From assembly GCA_016711215.1 (NCBI GenBank), contig JADJTL010000003.1, positions 496,001 to 560,000 on the forward strand: 64,000 nucleotides of DNA, given 5' to 3'. The translations under genes were made by a program, and so were the position numbers. Origin of the DNA: Pseudomonadota bacterium (GTDB taxonomy: Bacteria > Myxococcota_A > Polyangia > GCA-2747355). Shown in pieces: positions 22,437-30,491 of the stretch; positions within the stretch are counted from its first letter, which is position 1, and each line of letters begins with the position of its first letter. The notes under the pieces are model-generated. The model was not told the DNA's origin and ran no database searches. It saw only the letters and a program-made list of their open reading frames with translations.

Positions 22437-24392
22437 ATGCCTCGCGCGATACCGCGGCTTGCCGCTATCGGGCGGATCGTGCTCGATCCGCCCCTCTTCT
22501 GGAAGCTGACCGTGCCGATGGTGCTCGTCGTCGGACTGAGCACGCTCGGCTCGTTGACCAGCCTGCGCACGGCGCAGCGCAGCGAGGGCGTCTTCGAGCG
22601 CCTCTATCGCGATCGACTGCTCGACGATCGCGCGATCGCCCGCGTCTCGGCGCTGCAGCTGCGGCACTACTTGACCTTGACGCGGCTCGTGACCCTGACC
22701 GAGCGGCGGGCGGTGGCGCCGGCGGTGGCGCGGGCGGCGCATACGCTGGCGCGCGTCGAAGCGGCCCGCCAGGACGCGGCGCGCCAGCTCCTGCTGCGGC
22801 TGCGCGAACGCCGCGGGGCCGCTGACGCGCCCGGCCGCCCCAGCGCGCAGCAGGTCGCGCAGAAGTACGGGCAGTACACGGCCAGCGCTCGGGCGGTGCT
22901 CGCTTGCCTCCGTCGCGGCGAGCAGGCCGGCGCGCTGGCGCTGACCAATCAAGGGCTGCGCCCCCTAATGGCTGACCTCTCCGAGCTGACCGCCAAGCTC
23001 AAGGTGCATCAGGAACGGAGCAGCCACCTACTCCTCGCCCGCGCCAAGGCGCTGCAGAGGAGCAATCGTTGGCTGACCCTGGCACTGCACGCGGCCGGCG
23101 CAGTGTTCGCGCTGCTGGTCTCCTTGCTCGTGGCCCGCGTGCTGACCGCGCGCATGCGCCTGCTCGTCGCCTGCGCGGGCGCCCTCGGCCAAGGGGAGCT
23201 CGGCGCCCGCGCCAAGCTCAACACGCGCGACGAGTTCGGTGCGCTGGCCCGGCGCCTCAACGCGATGGCGCGCCGCCTGTCACGGCTCTTTCGCGAGATC
23301 GATCACCAGCACTCGGCGCTGCGCGAGAGCGAGGCGCGCCTGCAGGCGATCCTCGACTACTCGACGGCGGCGATCAGCCTGAAGGACCGGCAGGGGCGCT
23401 ATCTCCTGGTCAACCAACGCTACGCGGACCTGACCGGTCTGGCAGGCAGCGCGCTCGTCGGCCTGACGGACGACGCCTTCTTCCCGCCCGAGATCGCGGG
23501 CGCGCTGGCCGCGCACGACCGCGCGGTGATCGAGGGAGGGGAGCCGCTCACCGTCGAGGAGGTCTTCTCACACGCTGAGGGCGCGCCTATTTTTTTGGTG
23601 CTGAAGTTCGCGCTCCAGGACGCGCAGGGGGAGCCCTACGCCCTCTGCAGCATGGCCAGCGATATTACGGCGCGCAAGGAGGTCGAGCGCTTGAAGAGCG
23701 AGTTCGTCTCCGTCGTCAGCCATGAGCTACGGACGCCGCTGACGGCGATTCGCGGGGCGCTTGGCCTGCTCGAGGGTGGCGTGGTCGGCACGCTCCCGCC
23801 CAAGGCCCGCGAGCTGGCGGCCTTGGCGCGCCAGAACAGCGAGCGTCTGGTGCGACTGATCAACGACATCCTCGACCTGGAGAAGCTAGCGGCCGGCAAG
23901 GTCGAGCTGCACCTCCGCCCGCTGACGATCGCGGAGGTGATCAAGCGGACAGTGGACGAGCTCACGCCGCTCGCCGATAGCGCCGGCATCGTGGTCGACA
24001 CCGGCGCGGTGGACGCGGCCCTCGAGCTGAGCGCGGACCGCGACCGACTGATCCAGGTGCTCACCAACCTGCTCGGCAACGCGATCAAGTTCTCGCCTGA
24101 GGGCACGACGATCACCATCGGCGCGCGCGGGGTCAATCAGCATCGACTGCGCGTCAGCGTCACCGACCAGGGGGCAGGCATCAGCGCCGAGCAGCAGCAG
24201 CTGCTCTTCACCAGGTTTCAGCAGCTCGATGGCTCGGACGCACGCAAGAAGGGCGGCACGGGCCTCGGCTTGGCGATCGCCCGCGCGATCGTCGAGCAGC
24301 ACGGCGGGCGCATCGGCGTCGAGAGCGCCCCGGGCCGCGGCAGCACCTTCTTCTTCGAGCTGCCGCGCGAGCAGCAGGTCTACGAGATCTGA
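22437..24392 (+). CDS. Membrane sensor histidine kinase (HAMP-PAS-HisKA-HATPase)
   Basis: 651 residues. Two membrane segments (about 20-40 and 213-233) bracket a helical periplasmic sensor of about 170 residues without recognised ligand motifs. Then come a HAMP linker (234-288), a PAS domain (about 297-412), HisKA with phospho-acceptor His429 in SVVSHELRTPLTAIRG, and a HATPase domain with NLLGNAIKFSPEG, DQGAGIS and GGTGLGLAIARAIVEQHGG. It is a complete kinase with no receiver of its own, probably pairing with the preceding HD-GYP regulator. No strong ribosome site precedes the ATG. Confidence 0.93.
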   Translation: MPRAIPRLAAIGRIVLDPPLFWKLTVPMVLVVGLSTLGSLTSLRTAQRSEGVFERLYRDRLLDDRAIARVSALQLRHYLTLTRLVTLTERRAVAPAVARAAHTLARVEAARQDAARQLLLRLRERRGAADAPGRPSAQQVAQKYGQYTASARAVLACLRRGEQAGALALTNQGLRPLMADLSELTAKLKVHQERSSHLLLARAKALQRSNRWLTLALHAAGAVFALLVSLLVARVLTARMRLLVACAGALGQGELGARAKLNTRDEFGALARRLNAMARRLSRLFREIDHQHSALRESEARLQAILDYSTAAISLKDRQGRYLLVNQRYADLTGLAGSALVGLTDDAFFPPEIAGALAAHDRAVIEGGEPLTVEEVFSHAEGAPIFLVLKFALQDAQGEPYALCSMASDITARKEVERLKSEFVSVVSHELRTPLTAIRGALGLLEGGVVGTLPPKARELAALARQNSERLVRLINDILDLEKLAAGKVELHLRPLTIAEVIKRTVDELTPLADSAGIVVDTGAVDAALELSADRDRLIQVLTNLLGNAIKFSPEGTTITIGARGVNQHRLRVSVTDQGAGISAEQQQLLFTRFQQLDGSDARKKGGTGLGLAIARAIVEQHGGRIGVESAPGRGSTFFFELPREQQVYEI

Positions 24393-24429
24393 GCCGCGGT
24401 CCTTCATCTGAGCGGCGGTCCTTCGGTGT

Positions 24430-25443
24430 ATGATGCGCTCCACCATGACGCATTCTGACGTTGTCGGCGCTGAGCCCGCCGGTCCCGCGAGTGACGAGAT
24501 TCGTCTCGGCATCTCAGCGTGCATCCTCGGTCAGGAGGTGCGCTACAACGGCGGGCATAAGCTCGACCGCTTCCTGCGCGACACGCTCGGTGCCTTCGTC
24601 CGCTTCGTGCCGGTCTGTCCCGAGGTCGAGATCGGGCTCGGGGTGCCGCGAGAGACGCTGCGCCTCGAGCGCTCCGCCGCCGCCGAGGTGCCGCGGCTGG
24701 TCGCAAAGCGCAGCGGCAGCGACCACACGGCGGCGATGGTGGCCTTTGCCCGCGCCAAGGCGCGCGAGCTCGGCGCGGCCGAGCTCTGCGGCTTCATCTT
24801 GCAGAAGGGCTCACCGAGCTGCGGCATGGAGCGCGTGCGCGTCTACGGCGCGGGCGGCGTGCCGCAGCGCCAGGGCCGCGGGCTCTTCGCGCAGGTCTTG
24901 ATGGAGACGCTGCCGGAGCTTCCGGTCGAAGAGGACGGACGCCTCAACGACCCGCGCCTGCGGGAGAACTTCATCGAGCGCATCTTCGCCTACCGCCGAC
25001 TGCGGCGGCTGTTCCAGCCGCGCTGGACCCGCGGCGAGCTGGTGGCCTTCCATAGCCGCGAGAAGCTGCTGCTGCTCGCCCACGATCGGCCGAGCTACGA
25101 GCAGCTCGGCCGCCTCGTCGCGGCGGCGAAGGCGACCGAGCGCAAGGCGCTGGCCGAGCAGTACCGAAGCCTCTTCCTCGGCGGCCTGGCGAGGATCGCC
25201 ACGACCCGCAAGCAGACCAACGTGCTGCAGCACGTCGCCGGACATCTGCGCGAGGTGCTCGACGAGGCCGGGCGCAGCGAGCTGCATGAGCTGATCGAGC
25301 ACTACCACCGCGGCTGGGTCCCGCTGGTTGTCCCGCTGACGCTGATCCGCCACCATGTGCGACGTCACGCGCTGGCCTACCTGGCGCAGCAGAGCTACCT
25401 CGACCCGCATCCGCGCGAGCTGATGCTGCGCAATCATGTTTGA
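24430..25443 (+). CDS. DUF523-DUF1722 fusion protein (TudS-like)
   Basis: 337 residues. The N-terminal half is DUF523: ISACILGQEVRYNGGHK, PVCPEVEIGLG and GSPSCG. It keeps three Cys (31, 63, 131) in the positions that bind a [4Fe-4S] cluster in thiouracil desulfurase TudS. The C-terminal half (from about 185) is DUF1722, with YEQLGRL and HVAGHLREVLD. By family knowledge the first domain may desulfurate thio-bases; the role of DUF1722 is unclear to me. Several ATGs cluster at the start (24430, 24433, 24445), and the first is used here. Confidence 0.82.
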   Translation: MMRSTMTHSDVVGAEPAGPASDEIRLGISACILGQEVRYNGGHKLDRFLRDTLGAFVRFVPVCPEVEIGLGVPRETLRLERSAAAEVPRLVAKRSGSDHTAAMVAFARAKARELGAAELCGFILQKGSPSCGMERVRVYGAGGVPQRQGRGLFAQVLMETLPELPVEEDGRLNDPRLRENFIERIFAYRRLRRLFQPRWTRGELVAFHSREKLLLLAHDRPSYEQLGRLVAAAKATERKALAEQYRSLFLGGLARIATTRKQTNVLQHVAGHLREVLDEAGRSELHELIEHYHRGWVPLVVPLTLIRHHVRRHALAYLAQQSYLDPHPRELMLRNHV

Positions 25444-25477
25444 GCACCGTCAAGGCGCTCAGGAAAGGCAGAGTGCG

Positions 25478-26083
25478 ATGTATTCGCCGGAGGTCTTCGT
25501 TCGCGGCGGTCTCTCGATCGCCAAACAGCGCCTCCCCGTAGACCTGCTGATCGAGGGTGGGCGGCGGCTGGAGGGCGAGGTCTTCGTGCTACCGCGGCTC
25601 AGCGAGCGCGGCGGCCGCGAGACTCTGCTCGACCTGTTTCAGCTCCCGGACTCCTTTCTGCCCTGCAGCACGGCTGAGGGCACCCTCCTGGTGCAGCGCG
25701 ACCGCGTCGTCTGGGCCCGCGTGACGAGCGCCGTCGATGCTGGCGTCAGCGACCTCGCCGGCGCCGTGGAGACGCCCATCAGGCTGACGCTCGCCGGTGG
25801 CCTGAGCGCGGCGCAGGCCGAGGTCGAGGGTGTACTGCGGCGCTGGCCGCCGCCGGACGGGGAGCGCGTGCTCGATACGCTGGCCGGCGCCGAAGCGTTT
25901 CTTCCGCTGCTGCAGGGCGAGAGCACGCTGCTGGTGGCCAAGCGCTACATCCTCACCGCGCAGGAGATCTCGCCCGCTCAGCAGGCCGCGCCGCGGGCCG
26001 GCCGACGCCGCGGCGCTGCGAAGCCCGCCGCCGCCTCGCCCCGCCGCAAGGGCACCACACCCAAGCCGGCGCGCGCGCGCTGA
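25478..26083 (+). CDS. Unrecognised protein with an internal duplication
   Basis: 201 residues from ATG 25478, preceded by AGGAAAGG. The body has two similar halves: LPDSFLPCSTAEGTLLVQRD at about 57-77 and GAEAFLPLLQGESTLLVAKR at about 135-155. Each is preceded by a beta-rich stretch (VDLLIEGGRRLEGEVFVLPR, ETPIRLTLAGG). The C-terminal 40 residues are a basic Ala/Lys/Arg/Pro tail. No signal peptide or catalytic motif is seen. It is followed 36 bp later by pabA, but a link to folate synthesis is not evident. Confidence 0.65.
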   Translation: MYSPEVFVRGGLSIAKQRLPVDLLIEGGRRLEGEVFVLPRLSERGGRETLLDLFQLPDSFLPCSTAEGTLLVQRDRVVWARVTSAVDAGVSDLAGAVETPIRLTLAGGLSAAQAEVEGVLRRWPPPDGERVLDTLAGAEAFLPLLQGESTLLVAKRYILTAQEISPAQQAAPRAGRRRGAAKPAAASPRRKGTTPKPARAR

Positions 26084-26119
26084 GCGCCTGCTGCTTCGCG
26101 CCAGGCCGGCGACGCTCCC

Positions 26120-26695
26120 ATGCCTTTACTCTTCGTCGAGAATGACGATTCGTTCTCCTGGAATCTGATCGACCTGCTGCCCTTCGCACGCGAAGCGATC
26201 AGCGTGCAGCCTGGCCTCGCGGTCGCCGGCGATCCCACGCGCCTCGAGGGCATGGACGCGGTCGTGATCGGCCCGGGCCCCACCGACCCAGCGCGGGCCG
26301 GCATCGTCGGCATCGTCGCCGAGGCGGCGCGACGCGGTCTGCCGCTGCTCGGCGTCTGCCTCGGTCATCAGGCAATCGGTCTGGCCTTTGGGGCGCGGTT
26401 GGTGCGGACGCAGCCCTGCCATGGGCAGCCCCACTGCATCACCTTCGAGCGATCGCGCCTCTTCCCCGGCTGCAGCGGCGCGCACGAGGTGATGCGCTAC
26501 CATTCCCTGGCCTTGACCGACCTACCCGCGCCCCTGCGGGTCGTCGCGGCGACGGCCGATGGCATCGTGATGGCGCTCGAGCATGAGCGGCTGCCGATCG
26601 CCGGCTTGCAGTTCCACCCCGATTCCTATGCGAGCCCGACCGGGCGCGCGATCGTCGCCGAGTTCTTCAAGGGCACGCTGGGGCCTCGACGATGA
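26120..26695 (+). CDS. pabA: Glutamine amidotransferase subunit, PabA/TrpG type
   Basis: 191 residues. It releases ammonia from glutamine for aminodeoxychorismate (or anthranilate) synthase. The oxyanion segment is GPGPTDP and the nucleophile is Cys80 in GVCLGHQ. The catalytic His is His166 in LQFHPDSYASP, where the usual Glu of HPES is Asp168. The stop overlaps the pabB start as ATGA. With pabB and a PabC-like gene following, folate-type aminodeoxychorismate synthesis is more likely than tryptophan synthesis. Confidence 0.88.
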   Translation: MPLLFVENDDSFSWNLIDLLPFAREAISVQPGLAVAGDPTRLEGMDAVVIGPGPTDPARAGIVGIVAEAARRGLPLLGVCLGHQAIGLAFGARLVRTQPCHGQPHCITFERSRLFPGCSGAHEVMRYHSLALTDLPAPLRVVAATADGIVMALEHERLPIAGLQFHPDSYASPTGRAIVAEFFKGTLGPRR

Positions 26696-27714
26696 AGCTG
26701 TCGCAGCTCGATCGCTACCCCTCGTTTGCGCTGCTGGGACCCGGCTTCGCTGAGAGCAGCTGGCTCCTGCTGGCGCCGCTTTTTCCCGCGCCCCGCGCCC
26801 GCCTGCGGGACGATCAAGCGCCCATGCTGGTCTTCGCCCCCTTCGAGACCTCGGGATCCGCTGCGCAGCGTTGGGTCGGTGACGCAGCGCGGGCTGTCGA
26901 CCTGGAGTGGGATGTGCTGGCGCGCCCGCTGGCAGTGACGCTCGACGAGGGCGACCACGAAGCCGGCGTCGAGCGCATCCGCTCGGCCATCGCCGCGGGG
27001 GATGTCTACCAGGTCTGCTATTGCCGCAGCGCCGCGCTGGCGCCGGCCAGCGGGGCCGAGCTGCTGGCGACGCTCTGCGCCAGTGGCCTGCCGCGCTTCG
27101 CGGCCTGGGTGCGGCTGCCCTCGGGCGAGGAGCTCGTGTCGGCCTCGCCCGAGCTGCTCTTCGAGACCAGGGATCGGCAGGTGCACGCCGAGCCGATGAA
27201 GGGCACCGCGGGGCGTGCAGCGGACGCGCAGCTCAGCAGGAGTGAGAAGGACCGCGCGGAGCTGGCGATGATCACCGATCTCGTGCGCAACGACCTAATA
27301 CCGCTCTGCCGTCCGCGCACCGTGCAGGTGAGCTGCGCGCGGCGCCTGGTGGCGCTGCCCTATGCGCTGCAGGCGGTGAGTGACATCGTCGGCGAGCTCG
27401 CAGCGGGCGTCGGTCCGCTCGAGGTGCTCGCCGGGCTGCACCCCGGCGGCTCGGTGACCGGCGCGCCCAAGCGCGCCGCGCTGGCGCTGATCGCCGAGCT
27501 CGAGGCGGAGCCGCGCGGGGCCTACTGCGGGGCGCTCGGGCTGGCGCGCGGCGATCGTTCGATCTTCAGCCTGTTGATCCGCACGGCCCTGCGCCGCGGC
27601 GAGGGCTGGCGCTACGGCGTGGGCAGCGGCGTGGTCTTCGCCTCCGACGCCGCCCGCGAGCGTGACGAGCTGCACCTCAAGCTTGGAGCCCTGGGATGCG
27701 CTACACGCGGCTGA
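26692..27714 (+). CDS. pabB: Aminodeoxychorismate synthase component I-like protein
   Basis: 340 residues, shorter than the roughly 450 of E. coli PabB because the N-terminal domain is reduced. The chorismate-binding core is complete: IAAGDVYQV, EPMKGTAGR, LAMITDLVRNDL, and HPGGSVTGAPK. It aminates chorismate using ammonia from the upstream amidotransferase, with which it overlaps by 4 bp. An isochorismate or anthranilate enzyme is a less likely alternative given the neighbours. Confidence 0.85.
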   Translation: MKLSQLDRYPSFALLGPGFAESSWLLLAPLFPAPRARLRDDQAPMLVFAPFETSGSAAQRWVGDAARAVDLEWDVLARPLAVTLDEGDHEAGVERIRSAIAAGDVYQVCYCRSAALAPASGAELLATLCASGLPRFAAWVRLPSGEELVSASPELLFETRDRQVHAEPMKGTAGRAADAQLSRSEKDRAELAMITDLVRNDLIPLCRPRTVQVSCARRLVALPYALQAVSDIVGELAAGVGPLEVLAGLHPGGSVTGAPKRAALALIAELEAEPRGAYCGALGLARGDRSIFSLLIRTALRRGEGWRYGVGSGVVFASDAARERDELHLKLGALGCATRG

Positions 27715-28322
27715 GACTGACGCCACGGGGCATCGTGCTCGGCGCCGAGCAGCAAGCGCGCCTCGGCGCCGACGAGGGTGCGGCTCGGGCGGCGCTGAGC
27801 GCCTTCGCGCGGGGCGCCCGGCCCGGTTGCTGGGTGGTCTGGCTGGGAGGCGACCCGCCGCGGCTGCGCGCGGAGCGGCGCGCCACCAGCCGCCTGCGTG
27901 ATGGACTCCCCGTGCGCTTCAGCGTCTCGCCGGTCGCGGAGCGCCACGGGCTGCTGCCCAAGCCCTGGGCGCCCTGCGCCTACGACACGGTGCGCAGCGC
28001 GCTGCAGATCACGCTGCTGACCTCAGCCGACGGGCAGGAGATCTGGGAGGCTTGCAGCGGCGCCGTCGTCGGCTGGGATGGTCGACAGCTCGTTTGCGTG
28101 CCCGCGGACCGGCCTCGGGTCGCCTCGACCTCGGAGCGCGCGCTGCGCCGGTATCTGACCGCCAGCGAAGCGCCCCTGCTGACGGCCGGCCGGCTGCCCT
28201 TGCTCCTGATCAACGCGACGAAGGGCAGCTGCGCCCTGCCGCTCGGCGACAGGCCTCCCTTCCCCTGGGCGGTGCGCCGCCGCGTCGACGCCGTGCTGCG
28301 CCGCAGCACCTGCTGGCCCTGA
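27696..28322 (+). CDS. Probable diverged PabC (class IV aminotransferase-like lyase)
   Basis: 208 residues, overlapping pabB by 19 bp, with GGAG before ATG 27696. The C-terminal half resembles the class IV PLP fold: LLTSADGQEIWEACSGAVVG, CVPADRP and LLLINATKGSCALPL line up with the usual GxVxEgsxxNLF, PPLD and T-x-G-x2-PV segments. A Lys followed by Tyr in LLPKPWAPCAYD could be the PLP Lys. The protein is short and the match is loose. Context (pabA-pabB then this gene) supports aminodeoxychorismate lyase. Confidence 0.5.
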   Translation: MRYTRLRLTPRGIVLGAEQQARLGADEGAARAALSAFARGARPGCWVVWLGGDPPRLRAERRATSRLRDGLPVRFSVSPVAERHGLLPKPWAPCAYDTVRSALQITLLTSADGQEIWEACSGAVVGWDGRQLVCVPADRPRVASTSERALRRYLTASEAPLLTAGRLPLLLINATKGSCALPLGDRPPFPWAVRRRVDAVLRRSTCWP

Positions 28323-28440
28323 GGCGCGGGCGGACGCCGGCGCTGCCGGCAGTTGCGCCCGCCGGGCGGGTCGTCTATAGACGGCAGCTCGTCGCCGGGC
28401 GCGAGGAGGGTTGACGCCGGACGAGCAAGAGGAGCGCTGG

Positions 28441-28968
28441 ATGCCGACAATCGCGGCGGTCGCGGCAGTCGCGGCGAGCGACGTGATCGAGGTGGTCGGT
28501 GCCTCTGCCGAGCCGATCCAGCACTCCGTCCTGGCGCTGATCGGACGGCTCCATCCGTTGACCGTTCACTTCCCGATCGCCTGGCTGCTGCTCGCGCTGC
28601 TGGTCGAGCTTGGCGCGGCTGGATTTCGCCCGCCGGGCTGGCGGCGCGCGACGCTGCCGCTGCTCGCGCTGGCTGTGCTCTCCTGCCTGCCGAGTATCGC
28701 CTCTGGCCTGTTCCGCGCGACCAGCGTCGCGGTCGGCGGCGATGCCGCGACGCTCAGCCTGATCGTCGACCACCGCAACCTAATGCTCGGCAGCGCGACC
28801 TGCGCCACCCTCGCGCTCGCCCTCGGCCTCTGGCTGCGGCGCCACGAGGGTCGGCGCGCGGCGTGCTGGAGCTTCCGCGCGCTGCTGGTCCTTGCGGCGA
28901 CGCTGCTGATCGCGGGCAGTCACCTCGGCGCCAAGCTGGTCTACGGTGAGCGCTATCTGCGCTTCTGA
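28441..28968 (+). CDS. DUF2231 integral membrane protein
   Basis: 175 residues with four hydrophobic helices. The signature HPLTVHFPIAWLLLALLVEL is typical of DUF2231 proteins, membrane proteins that in some bacteria accompany cytochromes or redox carriers. A conserved His also occurs in VDHRNLMLG and SHLGAKLVY. ATG 28441 is preferred to a TTG at 28411 because AAGAGGAG lies 5 bp before it. Its end overlaps the convergent HD-domain gene by 16 bp. Confidence 0.7.
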   Translation: MPTIAAVAAVAASDVIEVVGASAEPIQHSVLALIGRLHPLTVHFPIAWLLLALLVELGAAGFRPPGWRRATLPLLALAVLSCLPSIASGLFRATSVAVGGDAATLSLIVDHRNLMLGSATCATLALALGLWLRRHEGRRAACWSFRALLVLAATLLIAGSHLGAKLVYGERYLRF

Positions 28969-30275
28969 GCGCATCGCGCTGCCGAAGGCAGGGCGGCCAG
29001 CTTCGCCAGGTAGTCCTCGGTATGCGCGCTGATCCGCGCGCGGTTGTCGTAGGCGAAGAGCTGCATCCGCTGCTCGAGCGTGCAGGCGTCGCACCAGCGG
29101 TCCCGGCCCAAGACCGCGGCAAGGTCGTCCGAATTCAGGACGTCGGTGATCATGTCATCGAAGGCCGGCTTGAGCGCCCCGAGCTGGCCCGCCTGGGCCG
29201 CGAGCCGGTCAGCGAAGAAGCTGCGCGCGGCGACGTCATGAAGCAGCCGACTGCGGAGTGGTAGGCCCGGCAGGTCGTGATGGCGCGACGGGACATGCAG
29301 CCGCGAGGCGTTGCTCAGCAGATCGGCCAGCTTCACGCCCGCGACGAGCTCTCCGCCACGGCTGGCCAAATCGGCGAAGGCAGCCGCGCGCGTCATCCGC
29401 TGGCGCAGATCGCGCGTACCCACGGCCCCTGCGCCCATGCGGGGGACATGCAGGTACTGCGCGAAGCCGTGGGGCGAGGGCGGCTCGGTCAAATAGACGA
29501 CGGCATCGCCCACACCACCGGCGCCCGGCACCTCGATCCCCGCGAAGGCCTCGTTGAGCGCGTCGCGGGCCGCCGCCGTGCTCCAGATCAGCCGCTCGGA
29601 GCGCGGCAGCTCGGCCGGCGGCGCCTGCCGGTCGATCACCTGCAGGACGGCGGAATTGGCCTCCTGATGCGTCACGGCCAGGTGGACGTTATCCTCGATC
29701 AGGTCATGCAGCAGTGCCAAGATGACGCCCAGCGCCTGCGTATCCTGCGTGGTCTCGCCTGAGCGCCGCAGCACCTCCTGGAGCACGAAGGCCACGGATT
29801 CCGGATGCGCAGCATGCGGGATCTGCGCGATCTTGCGCTCCTGGTCGTAGGCCAGGTAGTTGATCGCCACCGCGCGGTCGAGCGCGAGAGCGAGCCGCCC
29901 GCTCGCTTGGCTCCTCAGGCGGCCGATGCTCTCGGGCAGCGCCACGCCCAACCGACCTGACCGACCAAACTCGAGGGCGTCGAGCAGCACGGCGAGCGAG
30001 GGCCGCGGGCCGAGCTCGCTCTGAAGCGCTTGGCGCTCCGTCACGAGGCGCCGGACCGTCGACCGGGCGGGCGCGTGGGCCATCTTCAAGAAGTCATGCA
30101 CGGGCGACGTGGGGAGACGCAGCGCTCGACAGGCCGTCTCGATCGGCCGTCCGTGGTCGACGACAAAGGCGGGACACGCTCTGCTCGTCTCGGCGGCCGC
30201 CACGCTGGGTACCAGCGCGAGCGCGGCGACCAGGGCGGCAAGACGAGTCAAGGGGCGCAAGGGGCTCGACGGCAT
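28953..30275 (-). CDS. Exported HD hydrolase with SpoT/MESH1-like signature
   Basis: 440 residues from ATG 30275 (GAGGAG upstream). A signal peptide (about 1-28, ending SVAAA) directs it out of the cytoplasm. The body shows, in order, AHPESVAFVLQEV (His157), LALLHDLIEDN (His190, Asp191, Glu194, Asp195) and GVKLADLLSNASRL (Asp318, Asn322). The same residues and order form the manganese site and catalytic pair of RelA/SpoT and MESH1 (p)ppGpp hydrolases (HP, HDxxED, KLADxxxN). The gap between HD and KLAD is about 60 residues longer than usual. There is no synthetase or TGS domain. The substrate outside the membrane is unknown. Cys residues near the C-terminus (WCDACTLEQ) are an extra. Confidence 0.65.
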   Translation of the reverse strand: MPSSPLRPLTRLAALVAALALVPSVAAAETSRACPAFVVDHGRPIETACRALRLPTSPVHDFLKMAHAPARSTVRRLVTERQALQSELGPRPSLAVLLDALEFGRSGRLGVALPESIGRLRSQASGRLALALDRAVAINYLAYDQERKIAQIPHAAHPESVAFVLQEVLRRSGETTQDTQALGVILALLHDLIEDNVHLAVTHQEANSAVLQVIDRQAPPAELPRSERLIWSTAAARDALNEAFAGIEVPGAGGVGDAVVYLTEPPSPHGFAQYLHVPRMGAGAVGTRDLRQRMTRAAAFADLASRGGELVAGVKLADLLSNASRLHVPSRHHDLPGLPLRSRLLHDVAARSFFADRLAAQAGQLGALKPAFDDMITDVLNSDDLAAVLGRDRWCDACTLEQRMQLFAYDNRARISAHTEDYLAKLAALPSAARCAQKRR

Positions 30276-30328
30276 GGCCGACTCCTCGGGTGGCAGGCTG
30301 GTCTTGGAACAAAGTCGCCCCAAACGCA

Positions 30329-30358
30329 AGCGGCGAGCGGCCGAGCGGCGAGCGGCCG
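30329..30358. repeat. 15-bp tandem duplication in a divergent intergenic region
   Basis: AGCGGCGAGCGGCCG occurs at 30329-30343 and 30344-30358. In the same 216-bp gap, GTTAGCG (30439-30445) and CGCTAAC (30459-30465) form an inverted repeat just upstream of the zinc-ribbon gene that could be an operator or weak hairpin. No promoter hexamers stand out. Confidence 0.6.
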
Positions 30359-30491
30359 AGCGGCGCCGGCGCCGGCCAGCCGTGCAGGGGGGTCATGGAG
30401 GCTGGCGATGGGCTCCTGTGCTCGGCCCTGAGCCCTGTGTTAGCGTCGCGCCGCGGCTCGCTAACCCGCACACCCCTCCGGAGCGCCGACG

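Noticed and set aside
24391..24425. Near-duplicate GAGCCGCGGTCCTTC / GAGCGGCGGTCCTTC after the kinase gene
   Set aside because: Only two short imperfect copies with no symmetry; too little to call a site.
28372..28383. Palindrome CGTCTATAGACG between the PabC-like and DUF2231 genes
   Set aside because: Short and isolated, with no promoter elements or second copy beside it.
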